From: Dehalococcoidia bacterium
GTDB lineage: Bacteria > Chloroflexota > Dehalococcoidia > E44-bin15
DNA: 8,163 nt
Assembly: GCA_030619615.1 (NCBI GenBank)
Contig: JAUXBC010000032.1
Location: forward strand, 1-8,163
Direction of reading: 5' to 3'
This document shows, in pieces, positions 1 through 5,697 of the stretch. A model generated the notes under the pieces. The model saw only the letters and a list, made by a program, of their open reading frames with translations, ran no database searches and was not told the origin of the DNA. Numbering within the stretch: position 1 is the first letter of the stretch; each line of letters opens with the position of its first letter. Position numbers and translations under genes: made by a program.

Positions 1-345
1 GAGGCGAAGAAAAATCTTCTTCACCCCCTTCTCGGCCGCAGCAGCGCTCGCTTTGTCCAAGAGAGCAAAGCAATGTTCATCCTCACCAACCTGAAGATAG
101 TCGATCTGCCAAGCGGCGGGACCGGAGCAACTCTTAGTGGAAACCACACCGAGGATGCGACCTCGGTCTAGTGAGACCCAGGTGTGCCGTCTTCCCCTCA
201 AGGGAAGCCAATGCTCAAACAAAGCCTCCGCGGATAGAAGGCTTGCTCTGCGCAGCCTGTCCCTGGGTATCGCCTCATTGGGAAACGCCCTTCGGGAAAA
301 GAAAGGGAGGGATACTAGGTCGATGGGATAAAGGGATCGAATCAT
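1..345 (-). CDS. GNAT-like acetyltransferase, C-terminus cut by window edge
   Basis: The reading frame is open from an ATG at 345 to the left edge, giving 115 residues with the C-terminal part missing. The start follows the pdxT stop by 11 bases and is preceded by a purine-rich GTAGGAA site, so it looks like the third gene of the pdxST operon. The protein begins MIRSLYPIDL. It then shows a strand-turn-strand pattern (HTWVSLDRGRILGVVS, about residues 54-69), an 'AWQIDYLQV' strand (78-86), and a helix leading into 'KKIFLRL' (109-115). This order is typical of the N-terminal half of GNAT N-acetyltransferase folds, where acidic 'ID' strands precede the acetyl-CoA loop. The acetyl-CoA loop itself would lie beyond the edge, so enzymatic activity cannot be judged. 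I recall similar short GNAT-like proteins from Chloroflexota. Substrate unknown. The frame is secure; the family call is moderate. Confidence 0.68.
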   Translation of the reverse strand, partial: MIRSLYPIDLVSLPFFSRRAFPNEAIPRDRLRRASLLSAEALFEHWLPLRGRRHTWVSLDRGRILGVVSTKSCSGPAAWQIDYLQVGEDEHCFALLDKASAAAAEKGVKKIFLRL

Positions 346-356
346 TTCCTACCCGC

Positions 357-959
357 TCACCTCCCGCCGTGGACAATGCTTAAGAAGTAGGCATGGAGCC
401 TGGGGTCGTTGGTCAGCTCAGGATGGAAGGCCAAAGCGACCATGTTCCCTTGCCTTGCGGCAACGCCCATGCCATTGGGAAGCCGAGCCAGGATCTCCAC
501 AGCGTCCCCCGCCCTTTCAATAAATGGGGCTCGAATAAAAACGCCACGAAATGGGGGCTCTCCAATAACAGGGATCTCAAGGTCGGTCTCAAAGCTATCC
601 ACCTGCCTGCCAAAGGCGTTACGCCTCACCTCTATATCCATGGCCCCAAGGGGCTCCAGATTCAAACCAGAAACCCTCTTCGCAAGCAGGATCATGCCGG
701 CACAGGTCCCCAATATGGGGAAGCCCTCTTTAGCAAGCCCCCTCACCGGTTCGGTAAGGTCGTATTCCTTCATCAGCTTGCCCATGGTGCTGCTTTCCCC
801 ACCGGGGATAACGAGCCCATCCAATCCCTCCAGCTCCTTGGCTAAGCGGACGGGGAAGGCTTCCACATCGAGACGGCGCAAGAGAGCGATATGCTCTGAG
901 AAGTCACCCTGCTGGGCAAGCACGCCTATCTTTTTCGCTCTAGTTCCTCCGGTCAACAT
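357..959 (-). CDS. pdxT: PLP synthase glutaminase subunit PdxT
   Basis: This is the class I glutamine amidotransferase subunit of the cytoplasmic PdxS-PdxT complex. It hydrolyses glutamine and channels ammonia to PdxS for pyridoxal 5'-phosphate synthesis. The 200 residues match the family length. Visible signatures are the N-terminal 'GVLAQQGDFSEH' (12-23), the oxyanion motif PGGESST (52-58), the nucleophile Cys86 in GTCAGM, the family motif RRNAFGRQ (112-119), 'FIRAPFI' (141-147), and the catalytic pair His179/Glu181 in FHPEL. All catalytic residues are present. It lies 45 bases downstream of pdxS on the same strand. The chosen ATG gives a roughly ten-residue leader before the first beta strand. 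An in-frame stop lies two codons upstream and no good Shine-Dalgarno sequence sits near the ATG, so the exact start is less certain than the identity. Confidence 0.97.
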   Translation of the reverse strand: MLTGGTRAKKIGVLAQQGDFSEHIALLRRLDVEAFPVRLAKELEGLDGLVIPGGESSTMGKLMKEYDLTEPVRGLAKEGFPILGTCAGMILLAKRVSGLNLEPLGAMDIEVRRNAFGRQVDSFETDLEIPVIGEPPFRGVFIRAPFIERAGDAVEILARLPNGMGVAARQGNMVALAFHPELTNDPRLHAYFLSIVHGGR

Positions 960-1004
960 GGGTCAATCTGCTATCGGCTCCAATCAACGGCTCATAGGCG
1001 CCTG

Positions 1005-1886
1005 CTACCACCCTCTGGGAGCCAGGAGCTCCTCCTGGGGGATAGTCTTTATGTCAACGCCAGGCATTCCCACCCCAAGACCCTTGGAGACCTCAGCGAT
1101 GATCTCGGGGTCTCGATAATGGGTGGTAGCTTTAACAATGGCCCTTGCCCTCACCTCTGGGTCGCTGGCCTTGAAGATGCCGGAGCCAACGAAGACCCCT
1201 TCAGCGCCCAGCTGCATCATCAGTGCTGCATCCGCCGGGGTAGCCACCCCGCCTGCGGCGAAATTCACCACCGGCAACCCTCCCGTTTTGTGCACCTCGA
1301 GCACCAACTCCAGGGGGGCGCCCAGGGCTTTGGCCTCAGCCATCAGCTCATCGGTGGTCATGCTCTGAATCTTGCGGATTTCGTCCATAACCGCCCTCAT
1401 ATGCCTCACCGCCTCCACAATATTTCCCGTGCCCGCCTCCCCCTTGGTTCTGATCATCGCCGCCCCCTCGGCGATGCGCCTTAGCGCCTCACCCAGGTCG
1501 CGACAGCCACAGACAAAGGGCACCTTGAAATCGTGCTTCCAGATGTGATGGCTTTCATCGGCTGGGGTGAGCACCTCAGACTCATCGACAAAGTCCACGC
1601 CAAGGGCCTCAAGAACCTGGGCCTCCACAAAGTGCCCGATGCGGCATTTGGCCATCACCGGGATCGAGACCTCCTCCATGATGGCCACAATCACTGCGGG
1701 GTCCGCCATGCGGGCTACCCCTCCCGCAGCTCTGATATCCGCAGGAACCCGCTCCAGGGCCATCACCGCACAGGCCCCCGCCTCCTCAGCGATCTTGGCA
1801 TGCTCCACGGTGACCACATCCATGATCACACCACCCTTCAACATCTGCGCCAACCCGCTCTTCACCGTCCATGTCCCTCTATCCAT
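1005..1886 (-). CDS. pdxS: PLP synthase synthase subunit PdxS
   Basis: This is the TIM-barrel synthase subunit of the deoxyxylulose-5-phosphate-independent vitamin B6 pathway. It condenses ribose 5-phosphate, glyceraldehyde 3-phosphate and PdxT-derived ammonia into pyridoxal 5'-phosphate, normally as a dodecamer decorated with PdxT. The 293-residue length is typical. The very conserved stretch 'VEHAKIAEEAGACAVMALER' (27-46) is present. Lys80 in 'VMAKCRIGHFVEAQ' matches the lysine that forms the ribose-phosphate imine, and Lys148 in 'IRTKGEAGTGN' matches the second catalytic lysine. Asp23 fits the conserved active-site aspartate, and 'NFAAGGVATPADAA' (about 207-220) forms the phosphate-binding end of the barrel. 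The ATG at 1886 has a GGGGAG Shine-Dalgarno sequence 8 bases upstream. It is the first gene of the operon, with a promoter about 35 bases upstream. Confidence 0.98.
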   Translation of the reverse strand: MDRGTWTVKSGLAQMLKGGVIMDVVTVEHAKIAEEAGACAVMALERVPADIRAAGGVARMADPAVIVAIMEEVSIPVMAKCRIGHFVEAQVLEALGVDFVDESEVLTPADESHHIWKHDFKVPFVCGCRDLGEALRRIAEGAAMIRTKGEAGTGNIVEAVRHMRAVMDEIRKIQSMTTDELMAEAKALGAPLELVLEVHKTGGLPVVNFAAGGVATPADAALMMQLGAEGVFVGSGIFKASDPEVRARAIVKATTHYRDPEIIAEVSKGLGVGMPGVDIKTIPQEELLAPRGW

Positions 1887-1920
1887 GCCACTTCTCCCCT
1901 AAAAACTAGAAATTTGTATT

Positions 1921-1949
1921 ATTCTACTATCGATGGTTATATTTAGCAA
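1921..1949 (-). promoter_or_regulatory. Sigma70-type promoter of pdxS-pdxT-GNAT
   Basis: Read on the minus strand, a -35 element TTGCTA (1949-1944) and a -10 element TAGAAT (1926-1921) are separated by exactly 17 bases in an AT-rich tract. Transcription would begin near 1914, giving a leader of only about 28 bases. That leaves no room for a riboswitch upstream of pdxS. The prediction rests on consensus match and position only. Confidence 0.7.
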
Positions 1950-1972
1950 GTGCTTTATTTCCCCCAAGACCA

Positions 1973-2001
1973 TTGACAATTAACGTTGACCGGAGTAGAA
2001 T
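1973..2001 (+). promoter_or_regulatory. Sigma70-type promoter of the ion channel gene
   Basis: A perfect -35 TTGACA (1973-1978) is followed after 17 bases by the -10 element TAGAAT (1996-2001). The predicted start near 2008 gives a leader of about 39 bases to the ATG at 2047. Its -35 lies 23 bases from the -35 of the divergent pdxS promoter, so the two promoters sit back to back and a single bound protein could affect both. Confidence 0.75.
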
Positions 2002-2046
2002 TCGCCGCTAAAGAAGCCAACATAAGGCGAAGAGAGGTAGTTCAGC

Positions 2047-2622
2047 ATGAAAGAAGAAAAACCTTTCGAAGAGGTGCCCAGAATCCGACCGGGCGACGAG
2101 GTGCTTCGGAGAAAGAGAAGGCCGCGGCGAAGGCTGAGAATCGCGCCTAATGTCCCGGAGGTTTTTCGAATCCTCAGAGACATCGTTACCCGAACACCCC
2201 TTCTGCCCATCCTGTCCATTCTTCTCGTTCTTTTCCTGCTCTTCTCCACAGGGTTGTACTTCGCGGAGCGGGGCGTGAACGAATCCCTGGATTCCTATGG
2301 CGAGGCGTTGTGGTGGAGTGTCTCAGCCATGCAAACCATGGGCTCGACGGCTAACCAACCGATAACCACTGCTGGAAAGACAATTGGCGGCATTTGGGCG
2401 GTTCTGGGCACCATGCTTTTCTTTGGCGCCGTAATCGCCAGTGTCACCTCCTATTTCATCTACTCAAGGCAGCGTCCATCGCGGCAGATCATAGCTACTG
2501 TCCAATATAACCTGGGAAGATTAGAGGAGCTATCTCTAGAGGAGCTGGAGGTGCTCAAAGAGACCACCGACGGGCTTATCGATGCCCAGATAGGAAAGCT
2601 CAAGGAGAGGTCATCGGGGTGA
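2047..2622 (+). CDS. Two-TM ion channel (K+ channel fold) with non-canonical filter
   Basis: This 191-residue integral membrane protein has the two-TM pore architecture of the bacterial ion channel family (Pfam Ion_trans_2). A basic cytoplasmic N-terminus (arginine/lysine cluster, 21-31) precedes TM1 (about 51-72). The pore helix is 'SYGEALWWSVSAMQ' (83-96), the filter position is 97-102, and TM2 is about 113-138. The C-terminal tail (about 145-190) is charged and leucine-rich and likely forms a coiled coil; it carries no RCK domain. The filter reads T-M-G-S-T-A where potassium channels have T-V-G-Y-G-D, so only Thr97 and Gly99 are kept. Potassium selectivity therefore cannot be assumed. The ATG has an AGAGAGG ribosome site 9 bases upstream (2031-2037). 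The gene stands behind its own promoter and just upstream of Usp and TrkA-type genes, which fits a role in ion homeostasis. The fold is well supported; the permeant ion is unknown. Confidence 0.82.
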   Translation: MKEEKPFEEVPRIRPGDEVLRRKRRPRRRLRIAPNVPEVFRILRDIVTRTPLLPILSILLVLFLLFSTGLYFAERGVNESLDSYGEALWWSVSAMQTMGSTANQPITTAGKTIGGIWAVLGTMLFFGAVIASVTSYFIYSRQRPSRQIIATVQYNLGRLEELSLEELEVLKETTDGLIDAQIGKLKERSSG

Positions 2623-2635
2623 TGGCCGGTAATTG

Positions 2636-2653
2636 GCGATGATAAATCATTGC
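2636..2653. repeat. Inverted repeat overlapping a -35 element
   Basis: Two 8-base arms, GCGATGAT and ATCATTGC, are separated by AA and differ from perfect symmetry at one position. The two-base centre is too tight for a good hairpin, and no T-run follows, so it is not a convincing terminator. The right arm overlaps the -35 box of the usp promoter, which is where a dimeric repressor could bind. Operator function is inference. Confidence 0.35.
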
Positions 2654-2678
2654 AGGAATCGGCGGCAGGGATTATAAT
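2650..2678 (+). promoter_or_regulatory. Sigma70-type promoter of usp-trkA-trkA-pheA
   Basis: A -35 element TTGCAG (2650-2655) is spaced 17 bases from a perfect -10 TATAAT (2673-2678). The predicted start near 2685 gives a leader of about 29 bases before the usp ATG. The promoter lies in the 91-base gap after the channel gene, so the downstream genes can be expressed independently of the channel. Confidence 0.75.
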
Positions 2679-2713
2679 GTGCTCCTTGGAGGGCAAAGCC
2701 AGGTAGTGAGCCT

Positions 2714-3139
2714 ATGGAAATACCCAAGATTTTGGTGCCGGTGAACGGGGAGAGGGTGGATGAGGAGGTCATCGAACTGGCCTGCACCATAGCCAAGAGA
2801 AGGAAAGGAAAGGTCTACGTGGTCTATGTGATCGAGGTGAAACGGGCCCTCCCCCTGGATACAGAGATCGAGCCAGAGACACAAAAGGGGGAAAAGGTAC
2901 TTAAACGCGCTGAGCGTATTGCCGATGAACTGGACTACCAGGTGGACACAGATCTCCTTCAGGCGCGCGAGGTGGGACCTGCCTTGGTAGATGAGGCGGT
3001 GGAACGAGGCGTCGATTTAATCCTAATGGGCATAGGGTATAAGAAGCGCTTTGGTGAATTCAACCTGGGGAGCACTGTGCCCTATGTGCTCAAGAATGCC
3101 CCCTGTCGAGTTTTGCTTTGGCGAGAACCCATAGATTAG
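2714..3139 (+). CDS. Universal stress protein (UspA family)
   Basis: This is a single-domain cytoplasmic Usp protein of 141 residues, the usual size. It opens with the beta-strand 'KILVPVNG' (5-12) and has the second strand 'KVYVVYVIEV' (33-42). The nucleotide-binding segment 'LMGIGYKKRFGEFNLGST' (104-121) is followed by 'VPYVLKNAPCRVLL' (122-135). In the ATP-binding pattern G-2x-G-9x-G-S/T, the first Gly (106) and the final Gly-Ser/Thr (119-121) are present. The second Gly position is Tyr109, although a Gly sits one residue earlier, so ATP binding is plausible but not certain. It is the first gene behind the 2650 promoter, with an AGGTAG-type ribosome site. It lies between an ion channel and two TrkA proteins; Usp domains are known to associate with ion transporters. 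That suggests a nucleotide- or stress-sensing input here, which is inference. Confidence 0.92.
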   Translation: MEIPKILVPVNGERVDEEVIELACTIAKRRKGKVYVVYVIEVKRALPLDTEIEPETQKGEKVLKRAERIADELDYQVDTDLLQAREVGPALVDEAVERGVDLILMGIGYKKRFGEFNLGSTVPYVLKNAPCRVLLWREPID

Positions 3140-3149
3140 CGGGGGAAGC

Positions 3150-3548
3150 ATGAATGTGGTTATCATGGGCTGCGGAAGGGTTGGCGCCCAGCTAGCGGCA
3201 TTATTAGATGAAGATGGACATAAGGTGGCCATTCTGGACGTGGAGCCCTATAGTTTTAGAAGGCTTCCTTCCACCTTTCAGGGCGCAGCGTTGGTGGGTG
3301 ATGGCACCGACGAGGACTCGCTTAAAAGGGCAGGAATAGAGGAGGCGGATGCCTTTGTTGCGGTGACTCAAGGGGATAACCGCAATGTAATGGCCGCTCA
3401 GATAGCGAAGCATATTTTCAAGGTGCCCAAGGTGGTTTGCCGCATTTATGACCCACTGCGTGAGGAGATGTACCACACCCTGGGTCTGGAAACCATCAGT
3501 CCCACCACGGTAGGGGCACGACTTTTGAGAGATGTAATCGTCAGCTAA
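3150..3548 (+). CDS. Single-domain TrkA-N (RCK-N) NAD-binding protein
   Basis: This cytoplasmic regulatory protein of 132 residues consists of one Rossmann-type RCK N-terminal domain. Its nucleotide-binding loop is GCGRVG (7-12). An acidic residue ends beta2 (Asp30 in 'AILDVEP'), typical of NAD(H)-type binding. 'GDGTDEDSLKRAGIEEAD' (50-67) and 'VTQGDNRNVMAAQIAK' (72-87) are standard TrkA-N segments. The RCK-C domain that normally follows is absent, since the gene ends after 'GARLLRDVIVS'. It starts 10 bases after usp and ends 10 bases before the second TrkA gene. Proteins of this family bind NAD(H) or ATP and gate K+ uptake systems or channels. Because this one lacks RCK-C, it probably works as a partner of the adjacent two-domain protein; that pairing is inference. 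Confidence 0.9.
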   Translation: MNVVIMGCGRVGAQLAALLDEDGHKVAILDVEPYSFRRLPSTFQGAALVGDGTDEDSLKRAGIEEADAFVAVTQGDNRNVMAAQIAKHIFKVPKVVCRIYDPLREEMYHTLGLETISPTTVGARLLRDVIVS

Positions 3549-3553
3549 GGGGG
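3547..3553 (+). promoter_or_regulatory. Ribosome binding site deciding the second trkA start
   Basis: AAGGGGG is followed after 5 bases by ATG at 3559. An in-frame TTG at 3556 directly precedes that ATG but would leave only 2 bases of spacing, so ATG is the better start. Confidence 0.6.
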
Positions 3554-3558
3554 CTTTG

Positions 3559-4218
3559 ATGTATATCATCGTCGTCGGCGGGGGAAAGGTGGGCTACTAT
3601 CTTTCCAAGACATTGCTCAGCGAAGGGCATGAGGTGTTGATCCTGGAAAAAGATGCTAAAAAATGCGAGGCCATCACCGAGGAGCTAGGTAGCGTGGTCG
3701 TGCGCGGCGACGGCTGCGAGGCAAGAACCCTCGCCGATGCCGGCACGGAGAGGGCAGACATGCTGATCGCGGTGACCAATGAGGATGAGGACAACCTGGT
3801 GGCCTGTCAAGTAGCAAAGAACAAGTTCAAGGTGCCGCGCACCATCGCTCGTATCAACAACCCTAAAAATGAAGCGCTTTTCAAAAAACTGGGCATCGAT
3901 GTCACGGTAAGCAGCACCAATCTCATCCTGGAGCATATCGAGGAGGAGGTGCCCACCCACCCCCTGGTCCACTTGCTCACCCTCAAAGGGGGCAGTTTGG
4001 AGATTGTGGAGGTGAAGATCCCTCAGAATTCCTCAGTAGCGGGGAAAAGGATGAAGGAGATCGACCTCCCCCCCGATAGCGTCATCTGCCTCATGATCGG
4101 AAAGTGGGGGGCACAGGTGCCATCGGGAGATACCATTTTGGAGGCTGAAGCAAAGGTAATCGCCGTAACCAGGCCTGAGGCGGAAGAGGCACTAAGAGCG
4201 GCACTAACGGGTAGCTAG
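3559..4218 (+). CDS. trkA: TrkA family potassium uptake regulator (RCK-N plus RCK-C)
   Basis: This peripheral regulatory protein of 219 residues has the KtrA/TrkA single-repeat layout. The RCK-N Rossmann domain (1 to about 118) has the glycine loop GGGKVG (7-12), acidic Glu30 at the end of beta2, 'GDGCEARTLADAG' (50-62) and 'VTNEDEDNLVACQVAK' (72-87). An RCK-C domain follows (about 137-219), with 'LEIVEVKIPQNSSVAGKRMK' (147-166) leading into it. In known systems an RCK ring binds nucleotide and opens a TrkH/KtrB translocator or an RCK-gated channel. No such TrkH/KtrB gene is visible here; the only pore protein in the window is the two-TM channel upstream. ATG at 3559 is chosen over TTG at 3556 because of ribosome-site spacing. 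The next gene, pheA, starts 17 bases after its stop. The family call is very safe; the transport partner is unknown. Confidence 0.95.
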   Translation: MYIIVVGGGKVGYYLSKTLLSEGHEVLILEKDAKKCEAITEELGSVVVRGDGCEARTLADAGTERADMLIAVTNEDEDNLVACQVAKNKFKVPRTIARINNPKNEALFKKLGIDVTVSSTNLILEHIEEEVPTHPLVHLLTLKGGSLEIVEVKIPQNSSVAGKRMKEIDLPPDSVICLMIGKWGAQVPSGDTILEAEAKVIAVTRPEAEEALRAALTGS

Positions 4219-4235
4219 AAAGTCTCGGGGTAGAA

Positions 4236-5060
4236 ATGGCAAAAAGGATTGCATATCTAGGGCCGCCGGGAACCTTCACCGAAGAGGCGGCGCTTCTTTA
4301 TGATGAAACCGCCCAACTCATCCCCTTCCCCAGCATCCCTGCGGTCGCTGTGGCCGTCGATTCAGGGATGGCTGAGGAGGGGGTGGTGCCCATCGAGAAC
4401 AGCATCGAGGGATCGGTCACCGATACCCTTGACCTATTGATCCATGAATCGAGGGTGCTCATTAGAAAGGAACTGGTTCTGCCCATCGAACATCACCTTT
4501 TGGTCAAGCCAGGGACCCAGGTGAGCGAGGTGAGGGTGATCTTCTCTCATCCCCAGGCGCTGGGGCAATGCCGCCACTTCATTGAGCGCTGCTTTCCAAA
4601 AGTGGAGATAGTGGCCGCCCTCTCAACCGCCGCCGCTGTGGAGGAGATGATGACCTCTGACTATCCCGCGGCCGCTATCGGAACCAGGCGAGCAGCAGAG
4701 CTTTACGGGGCGGAAACCTCAGCCAAAGCGATTCAGGATCAGGCCTCCAATGTCACCCGCTTCGTAGTCCTCGCCCCCACAGACCATCCGGCAACGGGCT
4801 TCGACAAGACCTCGCTTTGCTTTTCCTTCGCCGAGGATCGCCCCGGTGTTCTCTGCGCGGTGCTTCAGGAGTTCGCCCAGCGAACTATCAACCTGGCCAA
4901 GGTGGAATCACGTCCCACCAAGGAAAGTTTGGGTAAGTACATCTTCCTCGTCGATCTAGAGGGTCACCATGACGATCCTCTGGTGAGCGAGGCGCTGGCC
5001 CGGGTGCGCGAGAAGACCGCCCTCTTCAAGGTCTTTGGCTCATACCCAAAATATAAATAA
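4236..5060 (+). CDS. pheA: Prephenate dehydratase with ACT domain
   Basis: This cytoplasmic enzyme converts prephenate to phenylpyruvate, the committed step to phenylalanine. The 274-residue length fits a monofunctional dehydratase with no chorismate mutase domain. It begins with 'IAYLGPPGTFTEEAA' (5-19) and has 'VVPIENSIEGSVTDTLD' (50-66), both active-site elements. The hallmark TRF motif is at 174-176, where Thr174 is the catalytic threonine. The C-terminal ACT domain (about 192-272) holds ESRP (224-227), the phenylalanine-binding motif, and RPGVL (202-206) in place of the more usual PGAL-type loop. Allosteric inhibition by phenylalanine is therefore likely. It lies 17 bases after trkA with a GGGGTAG ribosome site, so it appears to share the usp-trkA transcript, an unusual pairing of metabolic and ion-transport genes. 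A hairpin terminator follows directly. Confidence 0.97.
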   Translation: MAKRIAYLGPPGTFTEEAALLYDETAQLIPFPSIPAVAVAVDSGMAEEGVVPIENSIEGSVTDTLDLLIHESRVLIRKELVLPIEHHLLVKPGTQVSEVRVIFSHPQALGQCRHFIERCFPKVEIVAALSTAAAVEEMMTSDYPAAAIGTRRAAELYGAETSAKAIQDQASNVTRFVVLAPTDHPATGFDKTSLCFSFAEDRPGVLCAVLQEFAQRTINLAKVESRPTKESLGKYIFLVDLEGHHDDPLVSEALARVREKTALFKVFGSYPKYK

Positions 5061-5084
5061 AAGGGAGGTAAAACCTCCCTTTTT
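5059..5084. terminator. Bidirectional intrinsic terminator
   Basis: An 11-base stem has a GGGAGGT/ACCTCCC core extended by A-T pairs, with left arm 5059-5069 and right arm 5073-5083. It closes a three-base AAA loop and ends in a run of five T. Because A-tracts flank the left arm, the same structure terminates in both directions. It begins at the end of pheA, and its minus-strand reading lies beyond the stop of the YtxH-like gene at 5106. Confidence 0.9.
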
Positions 5085-5105
5085 AACCCAAGCCTCGATA
5101 TACGA

Positions 5106-5396
5106 CTATTCTCCGCTTTCCTCCTCGAACCTTTCCCCAAGTTCGGAGCGGGCCTTGCCAGCAGCCTTTCTTCCTTCCTCAATAGCCTGCCTCATTATCT
5201 CTCTCGCCCTTGCCAAAAACTGGTCACCTCTCTCCTTAGCTAAGGCGGCAAGCTCGCCCGCCCTGCCTAGATCTATGCCCCTCTCCTTCAACTGCCTTCG
5301 TACCCTCCGGGCAACAAAGATGGCAAGCACCAAGCCGATAATTCCTCCCACGAGGAGCCCAATGAGAAACACCCAAAATCTATTCCCCCCGGTCAC
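5106..5396 (-). CDS. YtxH-like single-TM protein
   Basis: This is a small 96-residue membrane protein. A glycine-rich hydrophobic segment (about 8-28, containing 'GLLVGGIIGLVLAIFVA') is followed by a basic stretch (VARRVRRQ) and a long charged, alanine-rich helix (35-90) likely to form a coiled coil. This is the usual plan of YtxH-domain proteins (general stress or cell-envelope proteins), although sequence conservation in this family is weak. The start is a GTG at 5396 with GGAGGGG about 7 bases upstream. It overlaps the end of the preceding DUF948-like gene by 17 bases, so the two are translationally coupled. DUF948 and YtxH genes are often adjacent in bacteria. No enzymatic role is expected and the biological role is unknown. 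Confidence 0.72.
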   Translation of the reverse strand: MTGGNRFWVFLIGLLVGGIIGLVLAIFVARRVRRQLKERGIDLGRAGELAALAKERGDQFLARAREIMRQAIEEGRKAAGKARSELGERFEEESGE

Positions 5397-5676
5397 TTCT
5401 CGTCCCCTCCTTTCTCTTAGAAGATCTAGACATGAACTCCAGAGCCCGATGCAACCCCTGCACCATACCTGCGATCACGGCCAAGGGCTTGATAATCTCC
5501 TTGGACACCAGGGAGGTCATATCGCGAACATTCCCTACGGTCGCCCTCCCCGAATCGAGGATGGATCTGACCTTGCGGAAAAGCAAAAAAGAAAGTACCA
5601 AAAGGAAGATGGTGGCCCCGATTGCCAGTAGGGAAAAGATGACGATGAAAAGATCGCGCAACTCTGCTAAAGACAT
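5380..5676 (-). CDS. DUF948-like single-TM protein
   Basis: This 98-residue protein has one N-terminal transmembrane helix (about 9-33, rich in Leu/Ile/Phe). An amphipathic cytoplasmic region follows, with 'VRSILDSGRATVGNVRDMTS' (36-55) and 'LAVIAGMVQGLHRALEFM' (65-82), and a charged tail. Its size, topology and valine/serine-spaced helix resemble DUF948 proteins, which are often found next to YtxH genes, as here. The ATG at 5676 follows a GGGGGTGA ribosome site, with a clear promoter just upstream. Its stop lies inside the following gene (17-base overlap). The function of the family is unknown; a structural or envelope-stress role is a guess. The frame is supported by start signals, coupling and membrane topology. 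Confidence 0.72.
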   Translation of the reverse strand: MSLAELRDLFIVIFSLLAIGATIFLLVLSFLLFRKVRSILDSGRATVGNVRDMTSLVSKEIIKPLAVIAGMVQGLHRALEFMSRSSKRKEGTRSDRGE

Positions 5677-5697
5677 TCGTCACCCCCTTGTGCGGCC

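Noticed and set aside
137..383. Short plus-strand frames near the left edge, and a possible structured RNA there
   Set aside because: The minus strand is continuously coding from 345 to the edge with a proper start after pdxT, which explains the region.
393..1119. Long open frames on the plus strand opposite pdxT
   Set aside because: They lie antisense to a clearly identified pdxT, have compositions typical of reverse-strand shadows and lack recognisable domains.
1887..1914. Riboswitch upstream of pdxS
   Set aside because: The predicted leader is only about 28 bases, too short for any known aptamer, and no hairpins are visible.
1533..1946. Plus-strand open frames opposite pdxS
   Set aside because: They are antisense to the highly conserved pdxS and rich in His, Arg and Pro, as expected of shadow frames.
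5035..5631. A 198-residue plus-strand frame opposite the YtxH/DUF948 genes
   Set aside because: It starts inside the end of pheA, runs through the terminator and has no ribosome site. The minus-strand pair has starts, a promoter and membrane topology.
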